41,319 nucleotides of DNA from JAWXBG01 sp044375415 (GTDB lineage Bacteria > Bacteroidota > Bacteroidia > Flavobacteriales_D > Sanyastnellaceae), in contig JBILMS010000029.1 in assembly GCA_044375415.1 (NCBI GenBank), forward strand, positions 1 to 41,319, read 5' to 3'. How positions within the stretch are numbered: the stretch's first letter is position 1; the number at the start of each line of letters is the position of its first letter. This document shows positions 8,201-17,016 of the stretch, in pieces. The notes beneath the pieces are model-generated. The model made no database searches. It was not told the DNA's origin and saw only the letters and a list, made by a program, of their open reading frames with translations. A program made the translations under genes and the position numbers.

Positions 8201-11046
8201 CAAGCACTCTTGAAGACCCTGTACACGTGTATTCCAGTAACGGCACATACGAGGTTTGTTTAACCGCTCATGCGCCCAATGGTTGTTCCGTTTCTTATTG
8301 TAATGCCGATGCCGTTCACGTAACAGACCCAATAGCCAGTTTTGACTTTACATCTAACATCAACAACTGTTTGTTCGGGGTTTCTTTCGAAAATACCACT
8401 CTGGGAAATATCGTTTATACAGAATGGGATTTTGGAGACAACCAAATAGGTCTCGGTGAAAATTCCTTTCATACATACCCTATCGGGGTTTACGATGTAA
8501 TGCTTGTCGTGGTGAATGAAAATGGATGTATCGACACCCTGTTTGTTCCGGATATTTTAAACTATGGTGATGTGATCGGTCCATTCACTCAACTCTTGGA
8601 TACCGCAAATTGTACTCCTTTCACTGTCGACTTTTCGTCATTTAATATCGGCGACACTTCCTTCGAATATTTCTGGGATTTTAATGACGGTAATGGAGAT
8701 CCAACAAGTGTTACTCAAACGACTCATGACTATACCGCTGCAGGCGAATATTGTCCCTCGTTAATTATGACCGATGGAAACGGGTGCCCTGTGCTTATCA
8801 GTTGTCCCGATACAATTGAAGTAATCGACTTTTCGTTGGCCTTTAGTTCTATAGACCCAATTTGTTTTGGCGATAGTCTTCATTTATCAGTTGCCGGGGG
8901 TACTTCTTACGTTTGGCAAAACACACCATATGTTACCGAAATAAGTCCGGGTGAATATGAGTTGCATCCGCCTCAGGATTATACGTATTCATTAACCGGA
9001 TATTACAGCGATTGTGTGACTACTCAAGATATCAATCTCACTGTGCATCAGTTGCCAACAGTTGTTGTTGATGAAGTGCCCGAGGTCTGTTATCAAGATC
9101 CGGCTTTTGTGCTCGATGGCGGAGAGCCCATAGGCAGCTCAGGTGAATACTACATTGAAGGTGTTCAGGCCACAACCTTTAGCCCTTCGCAACCTCCCGC
9201 AGCGTTCTACGAAATCGTTTATGTCTATACAGACGCAAATAATTGCACCAATAGTGACACCACAAGTATTTACATCAACCCTCTTCCAAATGTAAGCATC
9301 CCGTCGTTTGCGCCTGTATGCGAAGATGGCGCGGTTATAAATTTAACCGGAGCAAATCCGGTAGGCGGAGCTTATGTGTATCTCCTCGATACTATTACTA
9401 GTTTTTCGCCCTCCATTGGTTTTGGAGCTTATCCCATTTCCTATTTTTTCACAGATCAAAATGGATGTACTAATGTTGATAGCGAAAGCATCGTTGTACA
9501 TCCGTTGCCAATTCCTTCTATGAACATTGGCGACATCTGTCTAAATCAATCGTTGGTTATTACTAATACAAGCTCTATACCCCAGGGCACTATAACGTCT
9601 GCCACTTGGGACTTTGGTGCTCAAGGAACTCAGAATAATATTCAACCCGACCCGATAACTTATCAATCTATTGGAAATTATTCAATAGGTGTTCAGTTGT
9701 CTTCTTCGTTTGGTTGCACGGCTTCACTTGATACGACTATCAATGTGTGGGCGGTGCCAAGCGCCTCCTTCGTTGTTCCCGAGGGCTGTCAATATGATGT
9801 GCTCCTTTTCTTAGATGAAAGCACGATTGAAGAAGGAACCATAGACGAACTACAATGGATCGCCGAGGGCAACACGCTCATCGGATCCGATTCGATGTTA
9901 TATGCTTTTCAAGGCTGGGGGTCGCTAATCATGAGTCTCGTGCCGGTGAGTGATCATGGATGCACAGACACAATCATACACCCCGTTACTATTCACCCGG
10001 CACCTGTCGTAACTCTCTTTGTAGATAATACGTGCTTTGGCGATATGGCCGAACTAGTTGCAGAAAGCAACATTCCTGCAGGATCTATTATACAAGAAAC
10101 ATGGGCCGCAGGAGACGAATCGCCTGTCGTCTCCGGAAATGCAGTTGACCACTACTACTATTCACCCGATACATACGGCGCAGTATTTAGCGCAACGAGC
10201 GACCACGGGTGTGTGACAAGTGTGGTCGATTCTATCATAATCTATCCTTTGGCATATCCGGATTTTTCAATGGAGGCGACCGCATTTTGTGCTTTTTTAC
10301 CTTCGCAATTCACAGATCAAAGCACGGTGGAGAACCCTTACGATGTTGTTGCCTGGGAATGGTTCTTGGAGGACTCTCTTTTTAGCACAGAACAAAATCC
10401 CTTTGTTTACTTCAGCGATCCCGGCATCTACAATCTGACTTTTCAGGTTACAACAAACATGGGTTGCCAATCCGATTCTTTGCTCCCAAATGCCGTTACT
10501 ATTTGGCCGAAACCTGACGCAGCTTTTATTCCTAATCCCGACGAAGCGTTTATTTATTATCCTCTTATAGAATTTGAAGATTTGAGTAGCGAAGACGTAG
10601 TATCGTGGGCCTGGGATCTCGGCGATGGAACTTTTACGAACGAGCAAAATCCTGTTCACGAATATCAAACATGGGACGTTTATTATGTTGTTGAGTACGT
10701 AGAAAATCAATATGGCTGTCTCGATACGGCCTGGCATGATGTGGTCATCAATCCCGACGTGCTAATCTATGTTCCAAATGCATTTACACCAGACCTCGAC
10801 GGGATAAACGAAACGTTTAAACCCGTCATGAGCGGCTTTGATGTTGATCTATATGAGTTCAGTATTTTCGATCGGTGGGGAGAGGTTATTTTCCGAACCG
10901 AGGACCCGGAAAGTGGTTGGAATGCCGGTGCTATGGAAAACGGATACTTTGTACCCGACGGTGTTTACCAATGGCAACTTAAAGTTCGCGCAGAACACAA
11001 CGTAACTATCCGCTTGCTGCAAGGTCATGTAACCGTCCTTCGGTAA
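5296..11046 (+). CDS. Giant PKD-repeat protein with type B T9SS sorting domain
   Basis: The product is 1,916 residues from the ATG at 5296; an in-frame TTG three codons upstream is possible. An N-terminal extension leads into a signal peptide (ISSIALLFTSTALFAQ). About fifteen PKD-type beta-sandwich repeats of 80-95 residues follow, recognised by WDFGDG-like turns (STWDFGDGNTS, LVWDFGDGTID, TEWDFGDNQ, WAWDLGDGTFTN). Each repeat tends to open with a Cys (for example EGCWPFCVEF) and close with a GC loop (HGC, YGC, NGC), suggesting one disulfide per repeat. Residues about 1252-1404 hold two different Ig-like modules (VCYQDPAFVLDGGEP, then VCEDGAVINLTGANP). From about 1823 the sequence is the CHU_C/gliding-motility-associated domain (VPNAFTPDLDGINETF, FDRWGEVIF, DGVYQWQLKV). 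The domain set indicates export by T9SS and surface display or release as an adhesin-like protein. A ligand cannot be predicted. Confidence 0.92.
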   Translation: MTPYHPSIQNSKKDVKPVQICEINARKTFLLRIISSIALLFTSTALFAQAPVFAANNLEGCTPMGVIITVTSPGAGSISSYAWSITYPDNTTVNASSSQYIAIFSQPGTYDVSLTINGSETTTIQNYITVYPVPQASFTVNDQEGCWPFCVEFTDVTLLGGGDIVEWAWDFGNGATSTAQSPVYCYNQEGTYSPVFSVEDEHGCFSDVTMPGLINVESTFPNSVFTISNELDCMPPVLEELTNNSNGISALTSTWDFGDGNTSTLPGADDTQHTWNNTGTYSVCLTVEDAIGCTDTQCQELVIFDTAEALFTVSEIQVCENEAVAFTNTTTPIPVQFQWDFNNDGTIDSYAQNPNYAFSQNGNYNPSLNVVYSNSCFDQTDGLFNIEVIDGITASFYGDTLESCQVPFDVEFTANASGPGTLTYGWTIGGQSVNNNEVFSYSFQSFGNYSVGLNVSNEYGCNTSVSINNYIQIQDPDVSFVQPASVCTNSVFSLLSITSSSIDPIVLWEWDFNSDGIVDSNDPDPGISYSAPGNYTISVSITTEHGCSASYVSPATITVQEQVDTGFTANTQISCAGEAVEFCVDQQPGVTYSWNFGDSGWQTFNNFNTCVAHDYIDTGYFDVGLSVFNSGCFLQVIYEDFIYIAPPLAMFEFEIDCSNLLGVQFHDTSIGADSLVWDFGDGTIDSSNNPDPFHNYSVGGIYNVVQTAYSNVGDCPDNREFEVTLFPPNPSLLISPNAGCPPLLVQVEDAANNWTWDIQISNGYHINVYWDDLPNLWMLTYEHDGITETENFGINGDFLPDVLFNVAGNYDFLVTVTDQNLCQADSLYDDAVVVAANPDFASFNVVQEEVCDSVYISFSPNLQDLVSWEWEFSDGTVVTEENPGHTFEPPYPYGDPLTATLTAVDVTGCVSTVTEEISLEYPPTAGFTVVVDPSCIGDDVQFLNTTQDSDAGYTYEWSFGDPGSGANNTSTLEDPVHVYSSNGTYEVCLTAHAPNGCSVSYCNADAVHVTDPIASFDFTSNINNCLFGVSFENTTLGNIVYTEWDFGDNQIGLGENSFHTYPIGVYDVMLVVVNENGCIDTLFVPDILNYGDVIGPFTQLLDTANCTPFTVDFSSFNIGDTSFEYFWDFNDGNGDPTSVTQTTHDYTAAGEYCPSLIMTDGNGCPVLISCPDTIEVIDFSLAFSSIDPICFGDSLHLSVAGGTSYVWQNTPYVTEISPGEYELHPPQDYTYSLTGYYSDCVTTQDINLTVHQLPTVVVDEVPEVCYQDPAFVLDGGEPIGSSGEYYIEGVQATTFSPSQPPAAFYEIVYVYTDANNCTNSDTTSIYINPLPNVSIPSFAPVCEDGAVINLTGANPVGGAYVYLLDTITSFSPSIGFGAYPISYFFTDQNGCTNVDSESIVVHPLPIPSMNIGDICLNQSLVITNTSSIPQGTITSATWDFGAQGTQNNIQPDPITYQSIGNYSIGVQLSSSFGCTASLDTTINVWAVPSASFVVPEGCQYDVLLFLDESTIEEGTIDELQWIAEGNTLIGSDSMLYAFQGWGSLIMSLVPVSDHGCTDTIIHPVTIHPAPVVTLFVDNTCFGDMAELVAESNIPAGSIIQETWAAGDESPVVSGNAVDHYYYSPDTYGAVFSATSDHGCVTSVVDSIIIYPLAYPDFSMEATAFCAFLPSQFTDQSTVENPYDVVAWEWFLEDSLFSTEQNPFVYFSDPGIYNLTFQVTTNMGCQSDSLLPNAVTIWPKPDAAFIPNPDEAFIYYPLIEFEDLSSEDVVSWAWDLGDGTFTNEQNPVHEYQTWDVYYVVEYVENQYGCLDTAWHDVVINPDVLIYVPNAFTPDLDGINETFKPVMSGFDVDLYEFSIFDRWGEVIFRTEDPESGWNAGAMENGYFVPDGVYQWQLKVRAEHNVTIRLLQGHVTVLR

Positions 11047-11056
11047 TCACTCACAC

Positions 11057-11091
11057 TTTTGGTTCGGTAATTGTCAATGTCGTTATATTCG
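11057..11091 (+). promoter_or_regulatory. Bacteroidota-type promoter of small lipoprotein gene
   Basis: TTTTGG (11057-11062) and TATATTCG (11084-11091) are separated by 21 nt. The second matches the TAnnTTTG -7 consensus with one mismatch. The start codon follows 19 nt later at 11111. Confidence 0.4.
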
Positions 11092-11110
11092 TTCACAAAA
11101 AACTTCGAAT

Positions 11111-11449
11111 ATGACTAACATTAATAAACTCGGCTTATCACTTTTACTTGCGGCTTTTATCGCTTCGCAAGGATGTGCGACCAAAGATTCAATTTCAAAA
11201 ACAGATGATACCGCAATGATTCAAGCAGGGTTTGTGTCGGGTTCTATCCTCCACCAAAAAGGTAAAGAAACTCCTTGTGACTATCTTATAAAATTAGACG
11301 ACGGATCGTTATTAGAGCCCGCAGGCTTGGGAGAAGAGTTTAAAAAAGGTGGACTAAAGGTATGGGTACAATACGCTGCCAGCAGAAGGGTTAGCCTTTG
11401 CGAAAATTCTATGCCTATTACTATTGGCGAGATTAAGAAAAAATCATGA
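11111..11449 (+). CDS. Small predicted lipoprotein, function unknown
   Basis: This is a 112-residue protein with a hydrophobic N-terminus (LGLSLLLAAFIASQGC). Cys22 is the likely lipidated residue, although SQGC is a loose lipobox. The mature part has a compact beta-rich look: SGSILHQKGKETPCDYLIKLDDGSLLEP, then GLKVWVQYAASRRVSLCENSMPITIGEIKKK. It has two Cys (in TPCDYL and SLCEN) that could form a disulfide. Similar small periplasmic proteins with the same Cys-Asp ... leucine/proline ... LKVWVQY order are common in Bacteroidota and uncharacterised. The gene is followed by a strong bidirectional terminator, so it is probably transcribed alone. Confidence 0.65.
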   Translation: MTNINKLGLSLLLAAFIASQGCATKDSISKTDDTAMIQAGFVSGSILHQKGKETPCDYLIKLDDGSLLEPAGLGEEFKKGGLKVWVQYAASRRVSLCENSMPITIGEIKKKS

Positions 11450-11464
11450 TCTTGATATATCAAT

Positions 11465-11500
11465 AAAAAAGGGCGTCAACAAATTGACGCCCTTTTTTTT
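11465..11500. terminator. Strong bidirectional terminator
   Basis: A perfect 9-bp stem GGGCGTCAA/TTGACGCCC (11471-11479 and 11484-11492) with a CAAA loop is flanked by six A on the left and eight T on the right. It serves the convergent genes ending at 11449 (+) and 11516 (-). Confidence 0.93.
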
Positions 11501-11515
11501 ATTTGGTATCGAATT

Positions 11516-14437
11516 TTATTTCACCATAATTTTTCCAATCTTACCTTGATCGTATGTTCCCATGCGTATAAGGTACTGTCCTTTGGCAGCATAACTCATG
11601 TCGAGTGGATAGCTGAATTTATCGTCTTGAGAATACACTTTGTTTTCAACTATGCACCTTCCGGTAATGTCGAATACACGTAATACAAGAAACTTTTGTG
11701 CCCCGGGAGCATTTAAAGAAATCGTGTATTGATTCTCTGCATTAGTAATAATTATCAGATCATTTCCCTGAAACACTTGGTCTTCTACTCCAACGTTTCC
11801 AATCTCAACAGTATAGTCTTCGGTTTCGCCGTATTGGTTTTCGTCGCATGAATTATCTGTTACTTCAGCAAGCCAATTTGTTTTCGCGCGCATCAGGTGC
11901 TCTCCCAACGCTGCATTCGAAGCTACTTCAAAATCCATTGTTTCGGTATAACTTCCATCTGCCATGCCCGGAGCAATAACATAATTGTCGACCGTGATTT
12001 CGTTATTTTCAAAAACAAAATTATCGTTGTAATCAATCCACACACGAACAAATTGGTCGCCGTATCCGGTTGTAACCGTCATGTCGTAGGTGATGCCCTG
12101 ACTTAAGGCCGTCGAAAGATTGGTGTAATCGCCGTAACCAGTAGGGTCGCAGCCCGAGTTGTTGTTTATGCTCTCTAATGTTAGCACCAAAAAGCCATCA
12201 CCAAAACCACAATCGCTGCCGGGTTGACAAAACTCCTTTGTAACGACTGTAGACACTTCGTCATTGCCGGTATCAATATCGCCCGGAAGCGATGTGTAAA
12301 CGCTTAGCGTGTAATCTCCGGGGTTACCAAAATCTACTGTTGCATCAAACGTATAAGAAATGGTGCTCAGCGGATTTAGTGTCTGCGTTACCGTTTCTGT
12401 TACCGCCGCGCCTCCGTTAAATTCATAGGTCACTTCGAAATTGGTGTGAGAGGCGCTACCAAAATTTTCGATGGTAACTGTAACGTTCTCGCCCGCGCCA
12501 AGTCCTGTTCCTGAAACCGGAGATATAATTGCTGTTACCCCAATGTCGTCAGGATTTACGTGTGTAACCACTCTCGTAGCCGTGTCATTAAACATGTTCT
12601 CATCGCCCACCAGCCCGGTTGCGGCCCATATATTATATACTTGTCCGGGCGTAGACAAGTCTGCTGTTGCCACAAATGTGTATGGCGCAACCTGTCCCGG
12701 TGTCAGCGTTCCGGCATATGTTTCCGAAACAATGGTGCCATTGTCCAATTGATAACTTACAGGGAAATTAGATTGACTGTCTAGTCCATAATTTCTTAGT
12801 GTCACTGTAACAACCTCTGTTGCGGTCAAGGCTCCGTCGTCCGGTGTGTCAATACTTATAACCCCAACATCATCGGAGAGAGACGCGCCAATTTTGAAAA
12901 CACCAACCGTGTTTCTGCGCTGCCCTCCTATAAATAATTCGCCGATGTGCCAAAAAGTACAATCGTCGATAGGGTCCACGGTAAGTTGAGCATAGTCGCC
13001 ATATCGGAAAAAGTCCGGGCTGGAAGTACCTTGTTTAATTAGGCCCTCTTCTACCGTCATGGTCCCTAGGGGGTCTGTGCTAAATCGACCGGTGTAACGC
13101 AATGAAGCGTGATCATCCGGCCCTCCGGCTGTATAACCTAGAGCAATATTGCCAAACTGGTCCATACAAATACTACCACACCAAGCGCTAAGTCCATCAG
13201 GCTGCACATAGGTGCCCTCTTGGAAAATAGACCAAGGCTCACCCGCCGCATCCTGACGAAGTTCAAACCATCGAATACCTGCATAATCATCTCCGCCATC
13301 GAGATCGACAACAAAATTTAAGACACATGCATTGTAAGATGGAAACACTCTGTATTGTGCCATGTACATAATGGTCGCCTGAAGTGCGTCCAGGTCGGCT
13401 CCCGGTGAAGGAAGATTGTCGAAGGCTCCTCCATCAAACACGCTATCAAAATCTTCCGTGTTTATAATCTGTGGGCTTGAGATCGTAGAGGAATTAATGT
13501 TGTCCCAGTTTACATTGATGTTCCAGATTTTTAGGTGATCCTGATTCACGCCGTTCCAATTATCATCTTGCAAGTAAATGATTGGAACATTACCCGGTTC
13601 AGGTGCCACAGTTCCATTCGCGTTAAAACCAAGCGGGCTGTAAAAGCCGCTCGTAACAATATTTGGAAGTGGGAAACCCGCCATTTGCGCGTTTGCACCG
13701 ATTAGCATTTGTTCGCGCTCTATTGCATAAACTACTTGCGATGTTCCCGCGGTATTGGAGTTCTTATTAGCGGTGATATAATATCCGTCCGACCAAACAG
13801 AATATTTCGGGTAATCGGGAAATGAGTTTACACCAAATTCATATGTGTACCATCCGTCGTTTACCGGGTCCGGGCCTTCACTCACAGCACACAAAAAAGA
13901 GTTGTTAAACGAAAACTGACTGATAAAAAATCGGTCTGCAAAACGATCGTACATTACGATGGGGTCGCCCGACGATTCTCCGGGCCATATGTTCGCCAAC
14001 GATGCTGCGTTTACTAGGGCGTTTCCATCTTTATCCCAAATGCGGAACGATGAATTCCAAGCATTCATGTAGTGATCCGGTCCTACGGCTCCTGTGGGGT
14101 CTGTGGGTGTGCTATTCGAGTTTAATACAGCATCAAAAACGAGGATAGGCTCACTTACCGGAAGTTTGTTGGATGAAAGTTGTTTTTCCATTAAAGGATC
14201 TCCATCAATAGGGAGGCCTTTTCCCGGAATAGTGCGGTTGGCATCCATTCGTTTGGGGTTAAACTCCTTCTGCTCATTTGAGCCTTCGATGAACTTTCCT
14301 GTTGCCTGAAGTTCCGCCAAAGAGGGTCTTCTTCCCAAGAATTTTCCTCCTGTTGTAAAACTTGGGTGTTCCTGCGACCAACCTGTGGCCGACAAAATTG
14401 CAAGACAAACGACTACGAGTGCTTTTCTCAAAATCAT
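11516..14437 (-). CDS. T9SS cargo protein with CARDB-like and GEVED domains
   Basis: The 973-residue start is set at the ATG at 14437. This yields the signal peptide MILRKALVVVCLAILSATGWSQ and lies about 20 nt past a perfect -7 box; the longer frame adds 44 residues without a signal. Residues about 75-510 form a large extracellular region, beta-propeller-like by its repeated short strands. It holds recurrent phrases such as DPTGAVGPDHYMNAWNSSF and GDPIVMYDRFADRFFISQF. Two CARDB/APHP-like domains follow (about 520-625 and 630-733: DVGVISI..., DIGVTAI...). A GEVED domain comes next (about 745-880, with YGDYTNLS, VWIDYNDNFVFE, YGETEDYTVEIG), then a type A T9SS sorting domain (about 895-973). No catalytic motif is visible, so a binding or structural role at the cell surface is the safest reading. 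Confidence 0.85.
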   Translation of the reverse strand: MILRKALVVVCLAILSATGWSQEHPSFTTGGKFLGRRPSLAELQATGKFIEGSNEQKEFNPKRMDANRTIPGKGLPIDGDPLMEKQLSSNKLPVSEPILVFDAVLNSNSTPTDPTGAVGPDHYMNAWNSSFRIWDKDGNALVNAASLANIWPGESSGDPIVMYDRFADRFFISQFSFNNSFLCAVSEGPDPVNDGWYTYEFGVNSFPDYPKYSVWSDGYYITANKNSNTAGTSQVVYAIEREQMLIGANAQMAGFPLPNIVTSGFYSPLGFNANGTVAPEPGNVPIIYLQDDNWNGVNQDHLKIWNINVNWDNINSSTISSPQIINTEDFDSVFDGGAFDNLPSPGADLDALQATIMYMAQYRVFPSYNACVLNFVVDLDGGDDYAGIRWFELRQDAAGEPWSIFQEGTYVQPDGLSAWCGSICMDQFGNIALGYTAGGPDDHASLRYTGRFSTDPLGTMTVEEGLIKQGTSSPDFFRYGDYAQLTVDPIDDCTFWHIGELFIGGQRRNTVGVFKIGASLSDDVGVISIDTPDDGALTATEVVTVTLRNYGLDSQSNFPVSYQLDNGTIVSETYAGTLTPGQVAPYTFVATADLSTPGQVYNIWAATGLVGDENMFNDTATRVVTHVNPDDIGVTAIISPVSGTGLGAGENVTVTIENFGSASHTNFEVTYEFNGGAAVTETVTQTLNPLSTISYTFDATVDFGNPGDYTLSVYTSLPGDIDTGNDEVSTVVTKEFCQPGSDCGFGDGFLVLTLESINNNSGCDPTGYGDYTNLSTALSQGITYDMTVTTGYGDQFVRVWIDYNDNFVFENNEITVDNYVIAPGMADGSYTETMDFEVASNAALGEHLMRAKTNWLAEVTDNSCDENQYGETEDYTVEIGNVGVEDQVFQGNDLIIITNAENQYTISLNAPGAQKFLVLRVFDITGRCIVENKVYSQDDKFSYPLDMSYAAKGQYLIRMGTYDQGKIGKIMVK

Positions 14438-14463
14438 AAAATTGTAGATTATTTTAGCTAGGC

Positions 14464-14471
14464 CAAATATA
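14464..14471 (-). promoter_or_regulatory. -7 box TATATTTG
   Basis: On the minus strand TATATTTG matches the Bacteroidota -7 consensus TAnnTTTG exactly. It lies 26 nt upstream of the ATG at 14437. A TTTTAAG stretch is near the expected -33 position, about 17 nt further upstream. Confidence 0.6.
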
Positions 14472-14586
14472 CCCACTGCCCACATCTTAAAACATGAGCA
14501 GATCAACAGAATACAACCGTTCTTGAAAAGCCACATGTTGATAAAACTCGTTTCTTCCGATATTGGCACAGGATTAATCTCCGAGT

Positions 14587-17016
14587 ATGCCGATTCCTTT
14601 TACCCACATCGCTCTGCTTCTTCTGCTCCTATTGCCGTCAAGCTTGTATTCACAGGAACAGGCGCTGAGGGGTCGTGTCATGGATTCCGAAACCTTGTTT
14701 CTTTTGGAAGGGGCCACTGTCACCGTATTTCGAGACTCCGCTGATGTGCTTGGGTCGATGTGGTGTGAAAACGGAGAGTTCCGGTTTGAGAATATCCCGG
14801 TCGGAAAAATCAGGCTACGTGTTACTCTAATGGGATATAAAGAACGAGTGATGGACAACATCGCTGTAAATTCTGCAAAGGAAGTTGTGCTCGAAATCCT
14901 TTTGGAGGCCACCGGGGTCGTGCTCAAAGAAATTGAGATTCGTGCTAAACGCGATGGTGCTGTGCATCACGAAATGGCACCGGTTAGCGCGCGTGAATTC
15001 AGTGTTGAAGAAACAGATCGTTATGCCGGAAGCAGAGGAGACCCCGCGCGTATGGCCAGCAATTTCGCAGGTGTACAAGGGGCAGACGATTCGCGAAACG
15101 ATATTGTAATTCGAGGCAATAGCCCTCAAAGTGTGCTTTGGAGACTTGAGGGTATTGATATTCCTAACCCGAATCACTTTAATATTCCGGGGACGGCCGG
15201 TGGGCCCGTTTCTATCATCAACAATAAATACTTGGCAAATTCCGAGTTTTATACCGGTGCATTTCCCGCTGATTTCGGAAACAGCTTGGGTGGTGTTTTT
15301 AATCTCAAAATGCGCAATGGAAACAATGAAACGTTTGAGGGCTCTGCTCAACTTGGGTTTTTAGGTACAGAGCTGCTTCTCGAGGGTCCATTGGGTTCGA
15401 ACAGAAAAAGCGCAAAATCAGGCGCTAGCTTTTTGGTTAATTATCGGTACAGCACGGTCGAGCTGTTTTCCGTTTTGGGAATAGATATTGGATCCGATGC
15501 TGTTCCACAATACCAAGACGCTTCTTTTAGGCTGTATTTCCCCGGAAAAAAGAGGGATGCGCTCACCATTTGGGGAATAGGTGGAAAAAGTTCCGTTGAC
15601 ATTTTAATCAGCGATCAAATTTCGCCGGGCCAACGAAACATTTATGGTCAAAACGACCGAGATCAATACTTCTCTTCCACAATGGGTGTTTTGGGGGCCA
15701 GCTATCAAAAGACCGTCAACGAAAATACATTTTTCCGATTTCATGTTGGAGTGATGGGTGATTTGGTAGATAGTTATCATGAGCTGGTCTATCGGCAAAT
15801 AGATAATTCCGGTGTGTACCGCGTTGATTCGTTAACTCCAATTCAAGACTACCGTTTTTCTCAAGGAAAACAGAGTGCGCATTTCGCGTTACACCACAAA
15901 GCCGGAAGGGGATACACCGTTCGGGCCGGCATTATGGTAGATCGCCACTGTTGGAATATGCAGGATTCTGTGCGCGTGATCGACACGAGTGCGGTCAATT
16001 ACTATCTATGGACGACAAGATGGAACACCACAGCCGGTGCGTTTTTCTTTCAGCCTTATGTCCAAGTGAAGAAAAAAATATCTCCCTACCTAGATGCTAT
16101 AGCCGGGATTCACTCATCCATATTCACCTTAAACAACAGTGTGTCGCCTATTGAGCCTCGGCTTGGACTGACGTACTCGAAAAATCCGTACCACACATTT
16201 GCATTTGGGGCGGGGCTTCACACTCAGCTGCAACAAGGATATCTCTATTTCTACGAGCCCGATTCACGTGGAACGATAAACCGAGGTATGGATTTTACAT
16301 ACAGCGCGCAGCTAATTCTTTCTCATGAATGGCAGGGCAAGGGACAGGTTCGCGTGAAAACAGAAGTGTACGTTCAGGAGTTAAGCAACGTGCCCATAGA
16401 AAAAAATCCTTCTTCCTTTTCATTACTAAATACCGGGGCCGGTTTCTCACGTTTTTTTCCCGGCGAACTAGTAAACAGGGGTAGCGGAAAAAATGTCGGC
16501 GCCGAAATCACGGTGGAAAAATTCTTCTCCGCAGGTTGGCTCTTTCTCTTCACGGCATCCGTTTTCGACTCGAATTACAAAGGAAGTGATGGTGTGACCC
16601 GCAATACGGATTTTAATGGGCGTTATGCCGCAAACATATTGATGAGTAAAGAGTGGTCTGTGAAAAAGAAAAATGCACTGATACTGGGGTCAAAACTCAC
16701 AACCGCCGGTGGACGATGGTACGGGCCGGCAGACATAGAGGCAAGCAATCTCGCGAGAGATTTAATATACCTCGATGCGGAGAGAAATACCCTTCAATTT
16801 GATCCCTACTTTCGATTTGATATAAAAGTAAATTATAGGATCAACAGCAAAAAGTTGACTCATGAAATTGGTCTCGACCTCGTCAACGTTCTCAATACAC
16901 AAAACGTTTTGAAGCTAACCTATGCGCCCGACGAAAGTGGAGATCCGGAAAAATCCATTCGACAAGAATATCAGCTTGGGTTTCTTCCGATATTTTTCTA
17001 CCGAGTAGATTTTTAA
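14587..17016 (+). CDS. TonB-dependent outer-membrane receptor
   Basis: This is an 809-residue receptor. A signal peptide (HIALLLLLLLPSSLYSQ) is followed by a carboxypeptidase-regulatory-like beta-sandwich (about 25-110: LRGRVMDSETLFLLEGATVTVF ... GYKERV). Then comes a plug domain (about 125-235, with NDIVIRGNSPQSVLWRLEGIDIPNPNHF, GGPVSIINNKYLANSEFYTGAFPADFGNSLGGVFNLKMR). A TonB-dependent beta-barrel runs to the end. No SusD partner is adjacent, so it is not a standard Sus-type glycan importer; the transported ligand is unknown. It is divergent from the CARDB/GEVED cargo gene and convergent with the glycosyltransferase gene. Their stop codons overlap on a TTAA (17013-17016), leaving no terminator between them. 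Family assignment is secure, the substrate open. Confidence 0.92.
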   Translation: MPIPFTHIALLLLLLLPSSLYSQEQALRGRVMDSETLFLLEGATVTVFRDSADVLGSMWCENGEFRFENIPVGKIRLRVTLMGYKERVMDNIAVNSAKEVVLEILLEATGVVLKEIEIRAKRDGAVHHEMAPVSAREFSVEETDRYAGSRGDPARMASNFAGVQGADDSRNDIVIRGNSPQSVLWRLEGIDIPNPNHFNIPGTAGGPVSIINNKYLANSEFYTGAFPADFGNSLGGVFNLKMRNGNNETFEGSAQLGFLGTELLLEGPLGSNRKSAKSGASFLVNYRYSTVELFSVLGIDIGSDAVPQYQDASFRLYFPGKKRDALTIWGIGGKSSVDILISDQISPGQRNIYGQNDRDQYFSSTMGVLGASYQKTVNENTFFRFHVGVMGDLVDSYHELVYRQIDNSGVYRVDSLTPIQDYRFSQGKQSAHFALHHKAGRGYTVRAGIMVDRHCWNMQDSVRVIDTSAVNYYLWTTRWNTTAGAFFFQPYVQVKKKISPYLDAIAGIHSSIFTLNNSVSPIEPRLGLTYSKNPYHTFAFGAGLHTQLQQGYLYFYEPDSRGTINRGMDFTYSAQLILSHEWQGKGQVRVKTEVYVQELSNVPIEKNPSSFSLLNTGAGFSRFFPGELVNRGSGKNVGAEITVEKFFSAGWLFLFTASVFDSNYKGSDGVTRNTDFNGRYAANILMSKEWSVKKKNALILGSKLTTAGGRWYGPADIEASNLARDLIYLDAERNTLQFDPYFRFDIKVNYRINSKKLTHEIGLDLVNVLNTQNVLKLTYAPDESGDPEKSIRQEYQLGFLPIFFYRVDF
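16263..16274. other. parS-like site (exact core)
   Basis: TTCACGTGGAAC lies inside the TonB receptor gene. It is the core of the ParB site (reverse form TGTTTCACGTGNAACA), with mismatches only in the flanks. The identical 12-mer recurs at 34684. Confidence 0.35.

Noticed and set aside
14587..17016. Sus-type glycan uptake locus
   Set aside because: The receptor has the carboxypeptidase-like and plug domains, but there is no SusD-like lipoprotein or glycoside hydrolase gene beside it.
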